From Proteiniborus sp. MB09-C3 (GTDB taxonomy: Bacteria; Bacillota; Clostridia; Tissierellales; Proteiniboraceae), in assembly GCF_030263895.1 (NCBI RefSeq), contig NZ_CP127161.1:3038001-3102000 (forward strand): 64,000 nt of DNA, read 5' to 3'. Shown here piece by piece: positions 44,743 through 55,041 of this stretch. Made by a program: the position numbers and the translations under genes. The notes under the pieces were generated by a model. That model had not been told where the DNA came from. It made no database searches and saw nothing but the letters and a program-made list of their open reading frames with translations. Positions within the stretch are counted from its first letter, which is position 1. Each line of letters begins with the position of its first letter.

Positions 44743-47700
44743 CTATATTTCAAATAAATCCCTAATATCCTCTTCACTCATTTTTGAAACAAGGGTTTCC
44801 CCTGGTTGGATTACTGAATCTATTAGCTCCTTTTTTCTTTCTTGGAGCTTGAAGATTTTATCTTCAATTGTTCCTTGAGTTATTAGCTTCATAACATGTA
44901 CCACACTTTCCTGTCCTATTCTATGAGCTCTATCTGTAGCCTGTTCTTCCACAGCAGGATTCCACCATGGATCAAAGTGAATAACTGTATCTGCTCCAGT
45001 AAGATTTAAGCCTGTACCCCCTGCTTTCAAAGATATTAGGAAAATTTGTCCCTTGCCTTTGTTGAAGCTATCAACTAATTGTCCTCTCTCCATTGTGTCA
45101 GTTGAACCATCAAGGTAAAGGTACCCTATTTCTTTCTTTTCTAGCATATGGCTTATAATTTTCAACATGCTTGTAAACTGAGAAAATAGTAGTATTCTAT
45201 GCCCACCATCTAAAATATCGCTAATTAACTCCTCAAGCAGCTGGAGCTTGCCACTTTCACCATTAAAGCCTTCAATAAACAATGATGGATGACAGCATAT
45301 TTGTCTAAGTCTTGTTAATCCAGCCAATATCTTAATATGACTTCGTTCAAAGCCCTTGTCTTTTATTTCATCCTCTATTTCACCTTTTATTTGATTTAGA
45401 TAAGCTATATATATTTTCTTCTGCTCTGTAGTAAGCTCTGCTACAAGCTTATGCTCTATCTTATCAGGCAGTTCTTTTAAAACTTCCTTTTTAAGCCTTC
45501 TCAATATAAATGGCCTAATATATTTACTTAACTCCTCCAGAGACTTTTTGTCATTTTCTTTAATAATAGGTCTTTCAAATTTCTTAGTAAACTTGCTATG
45601 TGACAGTAAATATCCCGGCATTATATAATCAAATATTGACCATAGCTCAGTCAAAGAGTTTTCTATCGGCGTTCCTGTAAGTGCGAAATAATTATGGGCC
45701 TTTATATCTTTTACAGATTTTGCATTTTGAGACATAGGATTTTTTATATGCTGAGCTTCATCCAATATACAGTACTTAAATTTAATATTCTCATATAGCT
45801 CTATATCCCTTCTTATAAGAGGATATGAAGTCACTACTATATCATAATTCATAATATCCTCTATATTGTTTTGCCTTTCATCCTTACTTCCTGAAATCAC
45901 TAATGTACTTAGTTCAGGTGTAAACTTTTCAACTTCTGCAGCCCAATTATATACTAAGGAAGTAGGTGCTACAATAAGATTGGGCAGCCTGTTGCCCTCC
46001 ATTTTTTCTGACAATATAAATGTTAATACTTGAAGTGTTTTACCTAATCCCATATCATCTGCCAATATTCCACCCATTCCATAAGCAGCTAAGGTCTTTA
46101 GCCATTTAAAACCAAATCTCTGATAATCTCTAAGTATTTTTTTTAACTTTTCAGGAATAGTATAATCTATATCTCCAGGCTCTTTTATATTTTGTACCAG
46201 CTCTTTAAACAAAAGGTTTCTTTTTATATAGTTGTTCTCAGATTGTTTTAGCTTTTCATCTAAATACAAAGCTTTAAATTTAGGTATTTGCATGATATCC
46301 TTTTCAAAATCCTTGTTATCAAGCTCAAGATAATCTATTATTTCTGACATGCTTTTTAGCTCGTTCATTTCAAGTGGTAAATAGGAGCCATCCTTTAGTT
46401 TATAGTATTTTTTCTTTTCTCTTAGGGAATTAAAAACCTCCATTAATTCAGCTCTGTTTATACCGCTTATATCAAAACTAAATTCCAGCATATCATTTTC
46501 AGAATTTAATCTAACTCCTCCCGAAAATGAAGAAATATCTTTTATCTTTACATTTTTAAAAGCTTCTGAATAAAATACTTCTGCTTTTTCTTGAAGTAAA
46601 GGTATTTTTCTAAAAACAAATTCAAACTTTTTTTCCTCATCGTCAAGATAAATCTGATTATTTTTTACTTTGAACTCTGAAGTCTCAAAAATACTGACTA
46701 TTTCTTTTTCTCTTTCAAAATCTCTTATAAGTATTCTATCTTCCTTTGCTTTCTTTTCCTCATGTGTAAAAGGATTTATAACTATATCTCCGTATATATA
46801 TCTCAAATCGGCTAATATAGCATCTTCATTAGTGTCTAAATAGACTTCTGGATTTATCTCTGGCTTATATATTAATGATTGTACTTTGGAATCTATTTCT
46901 ATGTCTCCTATTTTTTCTATAAATGGATACACTTCTGATACGAAATTATCGTTATATTCTTGTGGTATATTAATAGAATTATTTCTTTGTTTAATAAGTG
47001 CAGCATAAAAAGGAACAAAATACTCTCTTTGCTGCTTTGAAGTCTTATAAATTGAATCTTGTCTAAAAAAGTATTCTCCATCAGTTACTAGTGGAATAAG
47101 TACTTTTCCATAATCCACATTTAATACTAAATCCTTTTCAAGCTTATCTAGCTTAAACTTTAAAGGTATGTTTTCTTCTAGTATCTTTACATTTTCATAT
47201 TTTCTATTCATTATAATGGATTTAAAGCTTCTGTTTTTCATAATTTCAAAGAATCTCTTTGTAGTTATTGATGTGAAATTTACTCTTTTCCCTTTAAATA
47301 AACTTGTTTTTCCAAAGCCATAGACATTTTCATTGATTACTTTTTCTGTGTCATATATCTCTTGTAGCAGATTTATTATAGGTTGATCCATTTCATTAAA
47401 TCTATGAATTTTGGGATCAAAAGTAAACTCTTTTCCAAATTGTAATTCTTCCTTGCTTTCCAAGCTTTCTAATAATTTTTTTATGCTTTTCACAACATAA
47501 AGCTTATTTTCTCCTATACGAAGGCTTATATAAGATGAATTATCCATATCTCCATAAGGATTTGGTTCAAATTCATAGGTTATTTCAAGTTGAACAGGGC
47601 TCTTTACATCTAATTGCTTATATCTAAAGAAGTCCAGTATATTTTTAGCTATACCATATGATTTAACTTTGTCATACTCACCTTTTTGATCTCTTTCTCT

Positions 47701-47976
47701 AATTTCGTACAAAGTAGCCACGATATGCTTACAATATCCCCAGTATTCATCATATGCAGGACATGTACAAGATCCTCTATGAAAATTTCCTTCGTCATTA
47801 AATTCTACCTTTACATTGTATCTTTTATTACCTGAAACAACAGCATTGAACAATATTTTCTGGCTATTAAACGTTATTTCTCTTACCTTATTTGTTCTAT
47901 AATATTGTTGTCCTTTTAAATGAGTAGTGCGCAATGGACATAAGGTTTTGATTAGTTCTTCTGTAATATTAAACAT
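44743..47976 (-). CDS. SWIM zinc-finger SNF2-family helicase
   Basis: 1,077 residues. N-terminal SWIM finger C70-x-C72...C82-x-H84 (SCTCPAYDEYWGYCKHI), a long middle domain, then the SNF2 ATPase: LADDMGLGKTLQVL (motif I), LDEAQHIKN (motif II), ALTGTPIENS (motif III), YLDGSTDTMERG, and GGTGLNL...AHRIGQ (motifs V-VI). It is a bacterial DNA translocase; relatives are found in most Firmicutes, with unclear roles in DNA repair or transcription. Divergent from the UvrC-like gene. Confidence 0.93.
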   Translation of the reverse strand: MFNITEELIKTLCPLRTTHLKGQQYYRTNKVREITFNSQKILFNAVVSGNKRYNVKVEFNDEGNFHRGSCTCPAYDEYWGYCKHIVATLYEIRERDQKGEYDKVKSYGIAKNILDFFRYKQLDVKSPVQLEITYEFEPNPYGDMDNSSYISLRIGENKLYVVKSIKKLLESLESKEELQFGKEFTFDPKIHRFNEMDQPIINLLQEIYDTEKVINENVYGFGKTSLFKGKRVNFTSITTKRFFEIMKNRSFKSIIMNRKYENVKILEENIPLKFKLDKLEKDLVLNVDYGKVLIPLVTDGEYFFRQDSIYKTSKQQREYFVPFYAALIKQRNNSINIPQEYNDNFVSEVYPFIEKIGDIEIDSKVQSLIYKPEINPEVYLDTNEDAILADLRYIYGDIVINPFTHEEKKAKEDRILIRDFEREKEIVSIFETSEFKVKNNQIYLDDEEKKFEFVFRKIPLLQEKAEVFYSEAFKNVKIKDISSFSGGVRLNSENDMLEFSFDISGINRAELMEVFNSLREKKKYYKLKDGSYLPLEMNELKSMSEIIDYLELDNKDFEKDIMQIPKFKALYLDEKLKQSENNYIKRNLLFKELVQNIKEPGDIDYTIPEKLKKILRDYQRFGFKWLKTLAAYGMGGILADDMGLGKTLQVLTFILSEKMEGNRLPNLIVAPTSLVYNWAAEVEKFTPELSTLVISGSKDERQNNIEDIMNYDIVVTSYPLIRRDIELYENIKFKYCILDEAQHIKNPMSQNAKSVKDIKAHNYFALTGTPIENSLTELWSIFDYIMPGYLLSHSKFTKKFERPIIKENDKKSLEELSKYIRPFILRRLKKEVLKELPDKIEHKLVAELTTEQKKIYIAYLNQIKGEIEDEIKDKGFERSHIKILAGLTRLRQICCHPSLFIEGFNGESGKLQLLEELISDILDGGHRILLFSQFTSMLKIISHMLEKKEIGYLYLDGSTDTMERGQLVDSFNKGKGQIFLISLKAGGTGLNLTGADTVIHFDPWWNPAVEEQATDRAHRIGQESVVHVMKLITQGTIEDKIFKLQERKKELIDSVIQPGETLVSKMSEEDIRDLFEI

Positions 47977-48181
47977 AGTTCACCTCAAAAATACAAACCA
48001 ATTTTTTCTTTATTCGCTAAATTAAAAAACTAAGATTATTATATCATAACCACTTCCAAAGTAAATTTTCTTTTTACTTATTTTTCCTAGGATATAAACC
48101 TGACTATTTTATCACATTGCACAGTTCTCTATATAATGCTAAAATAAAATAGATTTATTATCTCAAGAAAGGAGAGCAGCT

Positions 48182-49255
48182 ATGGATTTAAAAGAAAAAG
48201 TAAAAAACCTTCCTTCATCACCTGGAGTTTATATTATGAAAAATTCATTTGGAGATATTATCTATGTTGGAAAATCTAAAAATCTTAAAAACCGGGTTAG
48301 CTCTTACTTTCAAAATTCAAAAAACCATCCTCAAAAAATTGAACGGCTTGTGAAAACTCTGAAGGATTTTGACTACATAATTACAGATACTGAATTCGAA
48401 GCATTTATGCTGGAGTGTAAGCTAATAAAAAAACTAAAGCCCTTATATAATAGGCTTATGAAAAGCCCTTCTTCTTATATCTACATAGAAATAATCTCTG
48501 ATAATAACAGTATGAGTATAAAAGCTGTAAATATTCCTAATGAAAAGCATTCTGCAACTTATTTTGGACCATATACAAGCAGAAGTACTGTCGAAAGATC
48601 TATTCAAGGTATAAAGGAGTTCTGTAAAATAGCATGCAATAATCCTTCTAAAAAAAGTACCTCGTGCTTAAATTATTCTTTAGATCTGTGCCTTGGTATG
48701 TGTATGGGTGGAGAAGCAATTGAAAAATATAATAAAATAATTAATAAAATTATAGACTTATTTAGTGGTATTGACGGAAAAATACTTGAAGAAATGGAGC
48801 AAAAGATGTTACATGCTTCTAACGATTATGATTTTGAGACTGCTGCTAAGTATAGAGACTATATAAGCGCAATAAAAACTTTAGTGAGTAAGGAAAGAGT
48901 AATAGAATTCACAGAAGACAATAAAAATATAGCAATAGTAGAATATTTAAATGATTCAAGCATTAAACTTTTTCTCGTTAAAGGAAATAAAATTCTTTTT
49001 AAAGAAAAATATAATATGAATAGCTTAGATACCAAACGATTATATACAAGCATAAAGTCAAATATTCTAAATTACTTTAAGGATAATGATCTAAGCATAA
49101 CCATACAAGTAAATAAGGAAGATGTAGATGAAGCTCAGATAATATACAGCTACCTTAAAAGCAATAATTGCAACTATGCCATTATTCAAGATGTGGAGCT
49201 AACACCTGACTGTATCGACGATTTAATTTCAAGTTTACTCCACTTAAAGAAATAA
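48182..49255 (+). CDS. Short UvrC-like GIY-YIG protein
   Basis: 357 residues. GIY-YIG nuclease domain (PGVYIMKNSFGDIIYVGKSK, about 14-33; Arg in NRVSSYF; Glu in DTEFEAFMLE), a short cysteine-bearing middle and a UvrB-binding UVR helix pair (about 200-235, DYDFETAAKYRDYI). It then has about 110 further residues, but lacks the RNase H-like second nuclease and helix-hairpin-helix repeats of full UvrC (about 600 residues). It resembles the 3'-incision half, as in Cho. Possibly an auxiliary excision nuclease. Confidence 0.85.
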   Translation: MDLKEKVKNLPSSPGVYIMKNSFGDIIYVGKSKNLKNRVSSYFQNSKNHPQKIERLVKTLKDFDYIITDTEFEAFMLECKLIKKLKPLYNRLMKSPSSYIYIEIISDNNSMSIKAVNIPNEKHSATYFGPYTSRSTVERSIQGIKEFCKIACNNPSKKSTSCLNYSLDLCLGMCMGGEAIEKYNKIINKIIDLFSGIDGKILEEMEQKMLHASNDYDFETAAKYRDYISAIKTLVSKERVIEFTEDNKNIAIVEYLNDSSIKLFLVKGNKILFKEKYNMNSLDTKRLYTSIKSNILNYFKDNDLSITIQVNKEDVDEAQIIYSYLKSNNCNYAIIQDVELTPDCIDDLISSLLHLKK

Positions 49256-49276
49256 AATAACATTAATAACAAGTTA

Positions 49277-49297
49277 GACTCCACATAAATGGAGTCT
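49277..49297 (+). terminator. Terminator of the UvrC-like gene
   Basis: AGACTCCA CATAA TGGAGTCT followed by TTGTTTT; shared with the convergent zincin gene. Confidence 0.75.
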
Positions 49298-49302
49298 TTG
49301 TT

Positions 49303-49686
49303 TTAATCTAGTTTCTTTTTTCTATATTCCTGCATATCCTGAAAATCCTTTATTTCTAATCCTCTTTCTCCTGCTAATGATTCAAGATGATGGGTAAATT
49401 CGTGTAATAAAGTATCCTTTAGTTTATTACGTAATGCTCTCATAGAAACGTCACTATAAACTTTTTTGAAGGAGCCATAATAGATTGCTATATGTCTACC
49501 AGTTAAGCTTCTAGAATATTCTCCCATGATGTATAGAGTATCTACATCCCTACTTTCAGGATGTATTTTATATTCAGGCAAAAGTATAATTCCTCCATTT
49601 AATTGTTCAAAAAAATAATCTGGTATTTCTTCTGCTATGTCGTCTAATATTTCATGAATTTCTTCTATTGTTGGAAAGTCATCCAT
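49303..49686 (-). CDS. Zincin-like metallopeptidase family protein
   Basis: 127 residues, with the zinc site LLHEFTHHLESLAGE (about 103-117), an HExxH with a downstream Glu. Small minimal metalloproteases of this type are widespread and uncharacterised. ATG at 49686 follows AAAGGA by 9 bases. Confidence 0.85.
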   Translation of the reverse strand: MDDFPTIEEIHEILDDIAEEIPDYFFEQLNGGIILLPEYKIHPESRDVDTLYIMGEYSRSLTGRHIAIYYGSFKKVYSDVSMRALRNKLKDTLLHEFTHHLESLAGERGLEIKDFQDMQEYRKKKLD

Positions 49687-49945
49687 ATATAACAATCCTT
49701 TCTTGTAAACTTGTATTTTAAAGCTGTTTTATTATATAATACTTTATTTTTTCTCCTCATACAATAGGATATGATTCCAAGGTCTTATTCCAAAAAAGTC
49801 TTGCATTACCACTAGTCTATATTTTCGATTTCCTAAGGCAGTCCATTAACATAGATTCATACTACTTCTTTCTATTTAAATGATTATAAAATATATAAAC
49901 ATATCAGTTAATTAAGTAAAGCTATGCGATTGACAGAATATCAGT

Positions 49946-50506
49946 TCAACACAGTTCTTCATATCTAAAGCATCCTGTAACATGGTCATTAATCAATCCA
50001 GTAGCCTGTAAATATGAATATATTATTGTAGTACCTAAAAATTTAAAGCCTCTTTTCTTTAAATCTTTACTTATTCTATCAGATAATTCCGTATGGGAAG
50101 GGACATCTGATAGTTCATTCCACTGATTTATTATGGGTTTATTATTGACAAAAGACCATATAAAGTCATTAAAGCTTCCAAATTCATTTTGTATCTCTAA
50201 GAATCTTCTAGCATTATTTATAGAAGCTTCAATTTTTCTCCTATTTCTAATTATGCCAGAATTGTTCATCAATTCTTCTATTTTATTAGTTCCATACTGA
50301 GACACCTTAACAGGATCAAATCCATCATATGCTTTCCTATAATTTTCTCTTTTTTTTAGAACTGTTATCCAACTTAGGCCTGCTTGAGCTGATTCCAGAA
50401 CTAAGAATTCAAAATGCTTTTTATCATTATAAACTGGTACTCCCCATTCCTCATCATGATACTTTACATATAACTCGTCATCTCCACACCAAGCACATCT
50501 AAGCAT
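49946..50506 (-). CDS. tag: DNA-3-methyladenine glycosylase I
   Basis: 186 residues beginning MLRCAWCGDDELYVKYHDEEWG, with the zinc ligands Cys4, His17 and the C-terminal HVTGCFR. LVLESAQAGLSW with the catalytic Glu is intact. It removes 3-methyladenine from alkylated DNA. Start at 50506 behind AGAGGG. Confidence 0.95.
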   Translation of the reverse strand: MLRCAWCGDDELYVKYHDEEWGVPVYNDKKHFEFLVLESAQAGLSWITVLKKRENYRKAYDGFDPVKVSQYGTNKIEELMNNSGIIRNRRKIEASINNARRFLEIQNEFGSFNDFIWSFVNNKPIINQWNELSDVPSHTELSDRISKDLKKRGFKFLGTTIIYSYLQATGLINDHVTGCFRYEELC

Positions 50507-50619
50507 ATTTATCCCTCTTATCATAAATATTTATTTAAGCTAAAATAAGCCTAATATTCTATTCAACATCATATAATCATTTTCCTGCAAGTCTAAATGT
50601 CTTAGATTTAGTATACAAA

Positions 50620-50651
50620 AAAACCGATAAGATTAAAAATCTCATCGGTTT
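50620..50651 (-). terminator. Terminator of the uraA pseudogene
   Basis: AAACCGATGAGATT pairs with AATCTTATCGGTTT and is followed by TTTTTG on the minus strand. Confidence 0.85.
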
Positions 50652-50732
50652 ATGCTGCAACTATTTAACCATATCCAAGCTTTTCGGATGCTTTTTCTTA
50701 TGCTAGAATAAGATAACGTCAATAGTTAAAAA

Positions 50733-52009
50733 CTACTGAGGTATTGTCTCTTCATTTTCCTTGTCTTCATCCATCTCATGAGGTAGCACTATATTTAATA
50801 TTATCCCTACAATGGCAGCAAGAGCCATTCCTACAAGTTTTATTTCTACAAGACCAATTTTTATAGGAATTACAGCACCGCCTAAACCAAAAACTAAAAT
50901 AACTGCAAAAATTATCATATTTCTAGTTTTTGAAAAGTCCACTCTGTTATCAACAAGGGTTCTAGCACCTATAGAAGCTATCATACCAAATAGAACTATT
51001 ACCGCTCCGCCTATCACAGGTTTTGGTATAGTACTTGTAAATGCATTTAATTTGGGTATTAAACCTATAAACATTGTCATTATAGCCGCTATTCTCATAA
51101 CTTTAGGATCCCATACTTTTGTAAGTGCTACAACTCCTGTATTTTGAGAGTAAGTTGTATTAGCTGGTCCTCCTAATAAGGCTGCTACTGAAGTCGCTAT
51201 TCCATCTCCCATCAGAGTTCTTGTTAGTCCTGGATCTTTAGCAAGATCTCTTTTAACTACCCCACTCATTGCTAATACATCTCCTATATGTTCTACGATT
51301 GTAGTAAGGGCGATTGGTGCAACAATCATTATTGCTCCTATATCAAATTTAGGTAATGAGAAGTTTGGAATTCCTATCCATCTTGCCTGAATAATTGGAG
51401 AATAATCAATTCTACCTAACACAGCAGCTAAAATATAGCCTGTTCCTAATCCAAAAATAACTGGTACAACTTTAAAAAATCCTTTTGCAAACATTGATAT
51501 TCCTATAATAGTAGCCAATGTTATCATGGATAACAGCAATCCTGAGAAGCCATGTTAATGGCATTAGGTGCAAGAGTCATACTTATTACAATTATTACTG
51601 GTCCAGTCACTATAGGTGGAAAAAATCTAACTATTTTTTCAGCGCCATAAACTGCTATTAACCCTGCGAAAATTAAATAAATCATTCCTGCCACAATTAT
51701 ACCGCCTCGTGCATACTCAAGACCATATAGTTCTCCTGCCATTATAATTGGAGCAATAAATGAAAATGATGAGCCTAGATATGCAGGTACTTTTCCTTGA
51801 GTAATAAAGTGAAAAAGTAAAGTCCCTAATCCTGATGTAATTAGAGCAACGCCCACATCAAGCCCAGTTAATATTGGAACTAATACTGTTGAAGCAAATA
51901 GTGTGAATACATGCTGTAATCCAAGTGCAATTCCTCTCCCTGGTCCTAAAGTACTTATATCCGTAATAGGATAATTAACTTCTCTACCTTGTTTACTCTG
52001 TTTATTCAT
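50733..52009 (-). pseudogene. uraA: Uracil permease, frameshifted
   Basis: Two overlapping frames together give one NCS2 uracil/xanthine permease of about 425 residues. The N-terminal part runs to NAINMASQD and a stop; the C-terminal part resumes LLSMITLATI. At about 51537 the minus strand reads GATTGCTG where GATTGGCTG would keep the frame (D-W-L), so one G is missing. Substrate-binding elements (IVEHIGDVLAMS, GGPANTTYSQNTG) are intact. It would import uracil, which fits the pyr operon nearby. The break may be real decay or a sequence error. Confidence 0.85.
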
Positions 52010-52476
52010 GTTTTCCTCCTTATAATTTTATTCGTCAGTTAGCTTTCTAGTTCTTTACAGCAAATAAAAAAAGTTAACCTTTAAAACAAAACTACTTGTT
52101 AAAACATACTCTCCTTTAATAGCTCAGAGTAAATCTACCCCTTAACAGCAAACCATTTTGAAGATTAAAAGACTGTCACCTCCTATATAAGATTTAGTCT
52201 GAATAGTACTCAATAACTAGGTACTATGGTCTATGTTATACTAACCCTCTTTATTACAATATTATAAAGTTCCTACAGGGTTTATCGAAAGTTTGTTGAT
52301 AAGTGATAAAGGATAAAAAACCTATTATTCCAGGATAATCCAAGTTGTATATTATATTTTTTCGAGTTTCTATACTACTTTCTTCTAGTCTATACATTCC
52401 ACTAATCATTGAAAACAATAAGAAAATTTCTAATTTAACCTGTTATAGTAGCCAATTTCAGTATCGCAACAAAAAA
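52010..52476. other. Long upstream region of uraA
   Basis: About 470 bases. On the minus strand there is an ATAGTAC/GTACTAT hairpin (about 52218-52242) and an isolated AGGAGGTGA (about 52180) with no gene behind it. A PyrR site or known riboswitch was looked for and not found. Confidence 0.5.
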
Positions 52477-52496
52477 TGGATAGGTTTCCCTATCCA
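52477..52496 (-). terminator. Terminator of trpS
   Basis: TGGATAGG GAAA CCTATCCA followed by TTTTTTG on the minus strand. Confidence 0.88.
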
Positions 52497-52592
52497 CTAT
52501 TGTATTTTTCATTTTCAAATTAGAAGTACCCTTAAGCTTTCTCTCAAAGCGACAATTCTCATGCAAGCTAAATATTTTGTGGAGTATGCTAC

Positions 52593-53588
52593 CTATCTTG
52601 GTATAAATCCAACCTTCTTGTATACCTTTCTTAAGGTTTTATTAGCCACATATTCTGCTTGTTTTGCTCCATCTGTATATATTTTTTCTAAATAATCTTT
52701 ATTTTTCATTAGATCGGCAAATTTTTCTCTAACTGGCTTTAGTCCCTCTACTACAACTTCAGCTAAATCTGACTTAAATTTTCCATATCCTTGACCTTCA
52801 TATTTATTTTCTATTTCTTCAACACTTTCTCCTGAGAATTTAGAATAAATAGTAATAAGGTTTTTTATGCCCAGCTGTTCATCTGAATATTTTACTACTC
52901 CTATTGAATCTGTAACAGCTCTCTTTATTTTTCTAACTGTAGAATCATTATCCTCTATAAGGAGAATATAATCATTTTCATCGTCGCCTGATTTTGACAT
53001 TTTACTTAGGGGATCTTGCAGTCCCATTATTCTGTTTCCAAACTTCGACATATATAAATCAGGCACTTTAAAGGTTTCGCTATATTTATTATTAAATCTT
53101 ATGGCTAAATCCCTTGCAAGCTCTAGATGCTGCTTTTGATCCTCTCCTACAGGTACAAGGTCAGCCTGATACAATAGAATATCAGCTGCCATTAATACTG
53201 GGTATGTGAATAATCCTGCATTCAGATTTTCCTCACCTTTTTGCGATTTTTCTTTATACTGAGTCATTCTTCCTAATTGTCCCATATATGATATGCAATC
53301 TAACACCCAAGCTAGTTCAGCATGTGCACTTACATGTGATTGGAAAAATAGGGTGTTTTTTTCAGGCTCTATTCCCGACGCTATATATTGAGCCAAAATC
53401 TCTAAAGAACGTCTTCTTAAATCCTTAGGTTCCTGAGGTACAGTTATTGCATGTAGGTCTACTATACAATAATAGCATTCATATTCATCTTGAAGCTCTA
53501 CCCAGTTTTTTAATGCTCCTAAATAATTACCTAAGGTAGGCTCTCCTGTAGGCTTCACTCCACTAAAAATGACTTTCTTCTCACTCAT
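52593..53588 (-). CDS. trpS: Tryptophanyl-tRNA synthetase
   Basis: 331 residues, class Ic. The HIGH-equivalent is in GVKPTGEPTLGNYLGAL (about 9-25), and KMSKS in PLSKMSKSGDD (about 188-198). It charges tRNA-Trp. Start at 53588 behind GGGAGG. It is controlled by the T-box at 53671-53910. Confidence 0.97.
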   Translation of the reverse strand: MSEKKVIFSGVKPTGEPTLGNYLGALKNWVELQDEYECYYCIVDLHAITVPQEPKDLRRRSLEILAQYIASGIEPEKNTLFFQSHVSAHAELAWVLDCISYMGQLGRMTQYKEKSQKGEENLNAGLFTYPVLMAADILLYQADLVPVGEDQKQHLELARDLAIRFNNKYSETFKVPDLYMSKFGNRIMGLQDPLSKMSKSGDDENDYILLIEDNDSTVRKIKRAVTDSIGVVKYSDEQLGIKNLITIYSKFSGESVEEIENKYEGQGYGKFKSDLAEVVVEGLKPVREKFADLMKNKDYLEKIYTDGAKQAEYVANKTLRKVYKKVGFIPR

Positions 53589-53670
53589 TGTATTACCTCC
53601 CATTTCTTGTAATTTGTTTTTTATTAAAACTTACTTACCAATAAAACAAATGCTTCCCAAAATAACTAAT

Positions 53671-53910
53671 AAAAAAAGCCCTTCATCTCGATAAGAGACG
53701 AAAGGCTGTTTCCGCGGTACCACTCTAGTTAGTCATAGGACTCACTTAGTCTATAACGGTAGACATCCGTCAAATCCTACTACTATTTCAGATTTGAACT
53801 CATGAGTCCATTCAACAAATATCAATGTTTCAGGCTCCCACCGCCCCTGAATCGCTGCAGCTTGATTAAATGTTTACTATTCTCATTCATTGCTTTAAAT
53901 ATATTGTTAT
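53671..53910 (-). promoter_or_regulatory. T-box riboswitch, tryptophan specifier
   Basis: The T-box AGAGTGGTACCGCGG lies at 53712-53726 on the minus strand. Terminator AGCCTTTCGTCTC / GAGATGAAGGGCT plus T7 is at 53671-53706. The specifier loop GAA-TGG-A puts TGG at 53808-53810, closed by ATGAG/CTCAT, which matches trpS. Confidence 0.95.
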
Positions 53911-54156
53911 ATCTATTATATATAAATATAAAAAAAAGTAAACTAGTTTTTTGTATTTTCTTTAGTTTACACGCTGCAGCTTTAAAAAATCTTAAATATA
54001 ATATGCAAAATAGATGAGAGTTAGAGGCTTTGATAGGAGGACTATATCACTATTTCTTGTTGATTCCTCCTGCTATATATAATTATAGTTGTTATATTTT
54101 ATATTTTAATAGTATAATATTTATTAAGATATGATATAGAAGGGGGAGAAAAACAA
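53911..54156. other. Divergent promoter region of trpS and degV
   Basis: Very AT-rich. It must hold promoters for the trpS leader (minus) and degV (plus), but no box is close enough to consensus to name. No other feature seen. Confidence 0.5.
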
Positions 54157-55005
54157 GTGAGTAAGGTAAAAATATTTGCTGACAGCACTTGTGATTTAAG
54201 CAGGGACCTTATCAAATCAAATGATATTTCTATTGTCCCTCTATATGTTGGCTTTGATGAAAATACATACAAGGATGGAATTGAAATCACAACTAAAGAG
54301 CTATATGCTAAGGTAGAAGAGTATGATAAGCTTCCTAAAACCTCTGCTCCATCACCATTAGACTTTATCAATGCTTTTAAACCGTTTGTTAAAGAAGGAA
54401 AGGACATACTCTATATAGGGCTTTCATCTAATCTATCATCAACATTACAAAATGCAAAAATAGCCGCTTCTGAGTTTTCAGATGCTAAAATTGAAATTGT
54501 GGACTCATTTAATTTATCTACTGGTGTAGGACTTCTTGTAATGAAGGCAGTAGATTTAGCAAAAGAAAATCTAGGTGTGGAAGAAATAGCGAAAAGAATA
54601 CGAGGATTAGTACCTATGATAGAAACAGCTTTTGTACCAGATACACTAGACTATCTGCACAAGGGTGGAAGATGCTCATCTCTTCAAGCTTTGATGGGAA
54701 GTGTCTTAAGAATCAGACCAATTATAAAGGTAGTAGATGGTGGAATGATTGTTGGGCAAAAAGCAAGAGGAAAAAGAGAAAAAATTCTTGAAACAATGCT
54801 TGAAAATGCTATTAAAGACAAGGATAACATGGATAAAAAAAGGATTTTTGTAACCCATGCTGAAGGTCTTGAAGACGCCATGTTTTTAAAGAATAAGTTA
54901 GAAGAAAGCTTAGATGTTGAAGAAATTATAATTACTGATGCTGGCTGCGTAATATCCAGCCATTGTGGGCCTAATACTGTTGGAATATTATATATTTTAA
55001 ACTAA
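54157..55005 (+). CDS. DegV family fatty-acid-binding protein
   Basis: 282 residues. The start ADSTCDLSRDLI with KTSAPSPLDF and YIGLSSNLSSTLQNA is characteristic of DegV/FakB proteins, which bind a fatty acid for the FakA kinase. Several paralogues per genome are usual; no fakA gene adjoins. It starts at GTG behind AAGGGGG. Confidence 0.92.
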   Translation: MSKVKIFADSTCDLSRDLIKSNDISIVPLYVGFDENTYKDGIEITTKELYAKVEEYDKLPKTSAPSPLDFINAFKPFVKEGKDILYIGLSSNLSSTLQNAKIAASEFSDAKIEIVDSFNLSTGVGLLVMKAVDLAKENLGVEEIAKRIRGLVPMIETAFVPDTLDYLHKGGRCSSLQALMGSVLRIRPIIKVVDGGMIVGQKARGKREKILETMLENAIKDKDNMDKKRIFVTHAEGLEDAMFLKNKLEESLDVEEIIITDAGCVISSHCGPNTVGILYILN

Positions 55006-55041
55006 AAAATAATAGCTATAAAGCTACTAAAAGTTCATTTA

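Noticed and set aside
44743-47976. SNF2 helicase as part of a defence island (DISARM-like)
   Set aside because: It has the SWIM-SNF2 housekeeping layout and no methyltransferase or nuclease partner next to it.
52345-52695. A 116-codon plus-strand frame
   Set aside because: It runs into trpS on the opposite strand, crosses the trpS terminator, lacks a ribosome binding site and has an unnatural composition.
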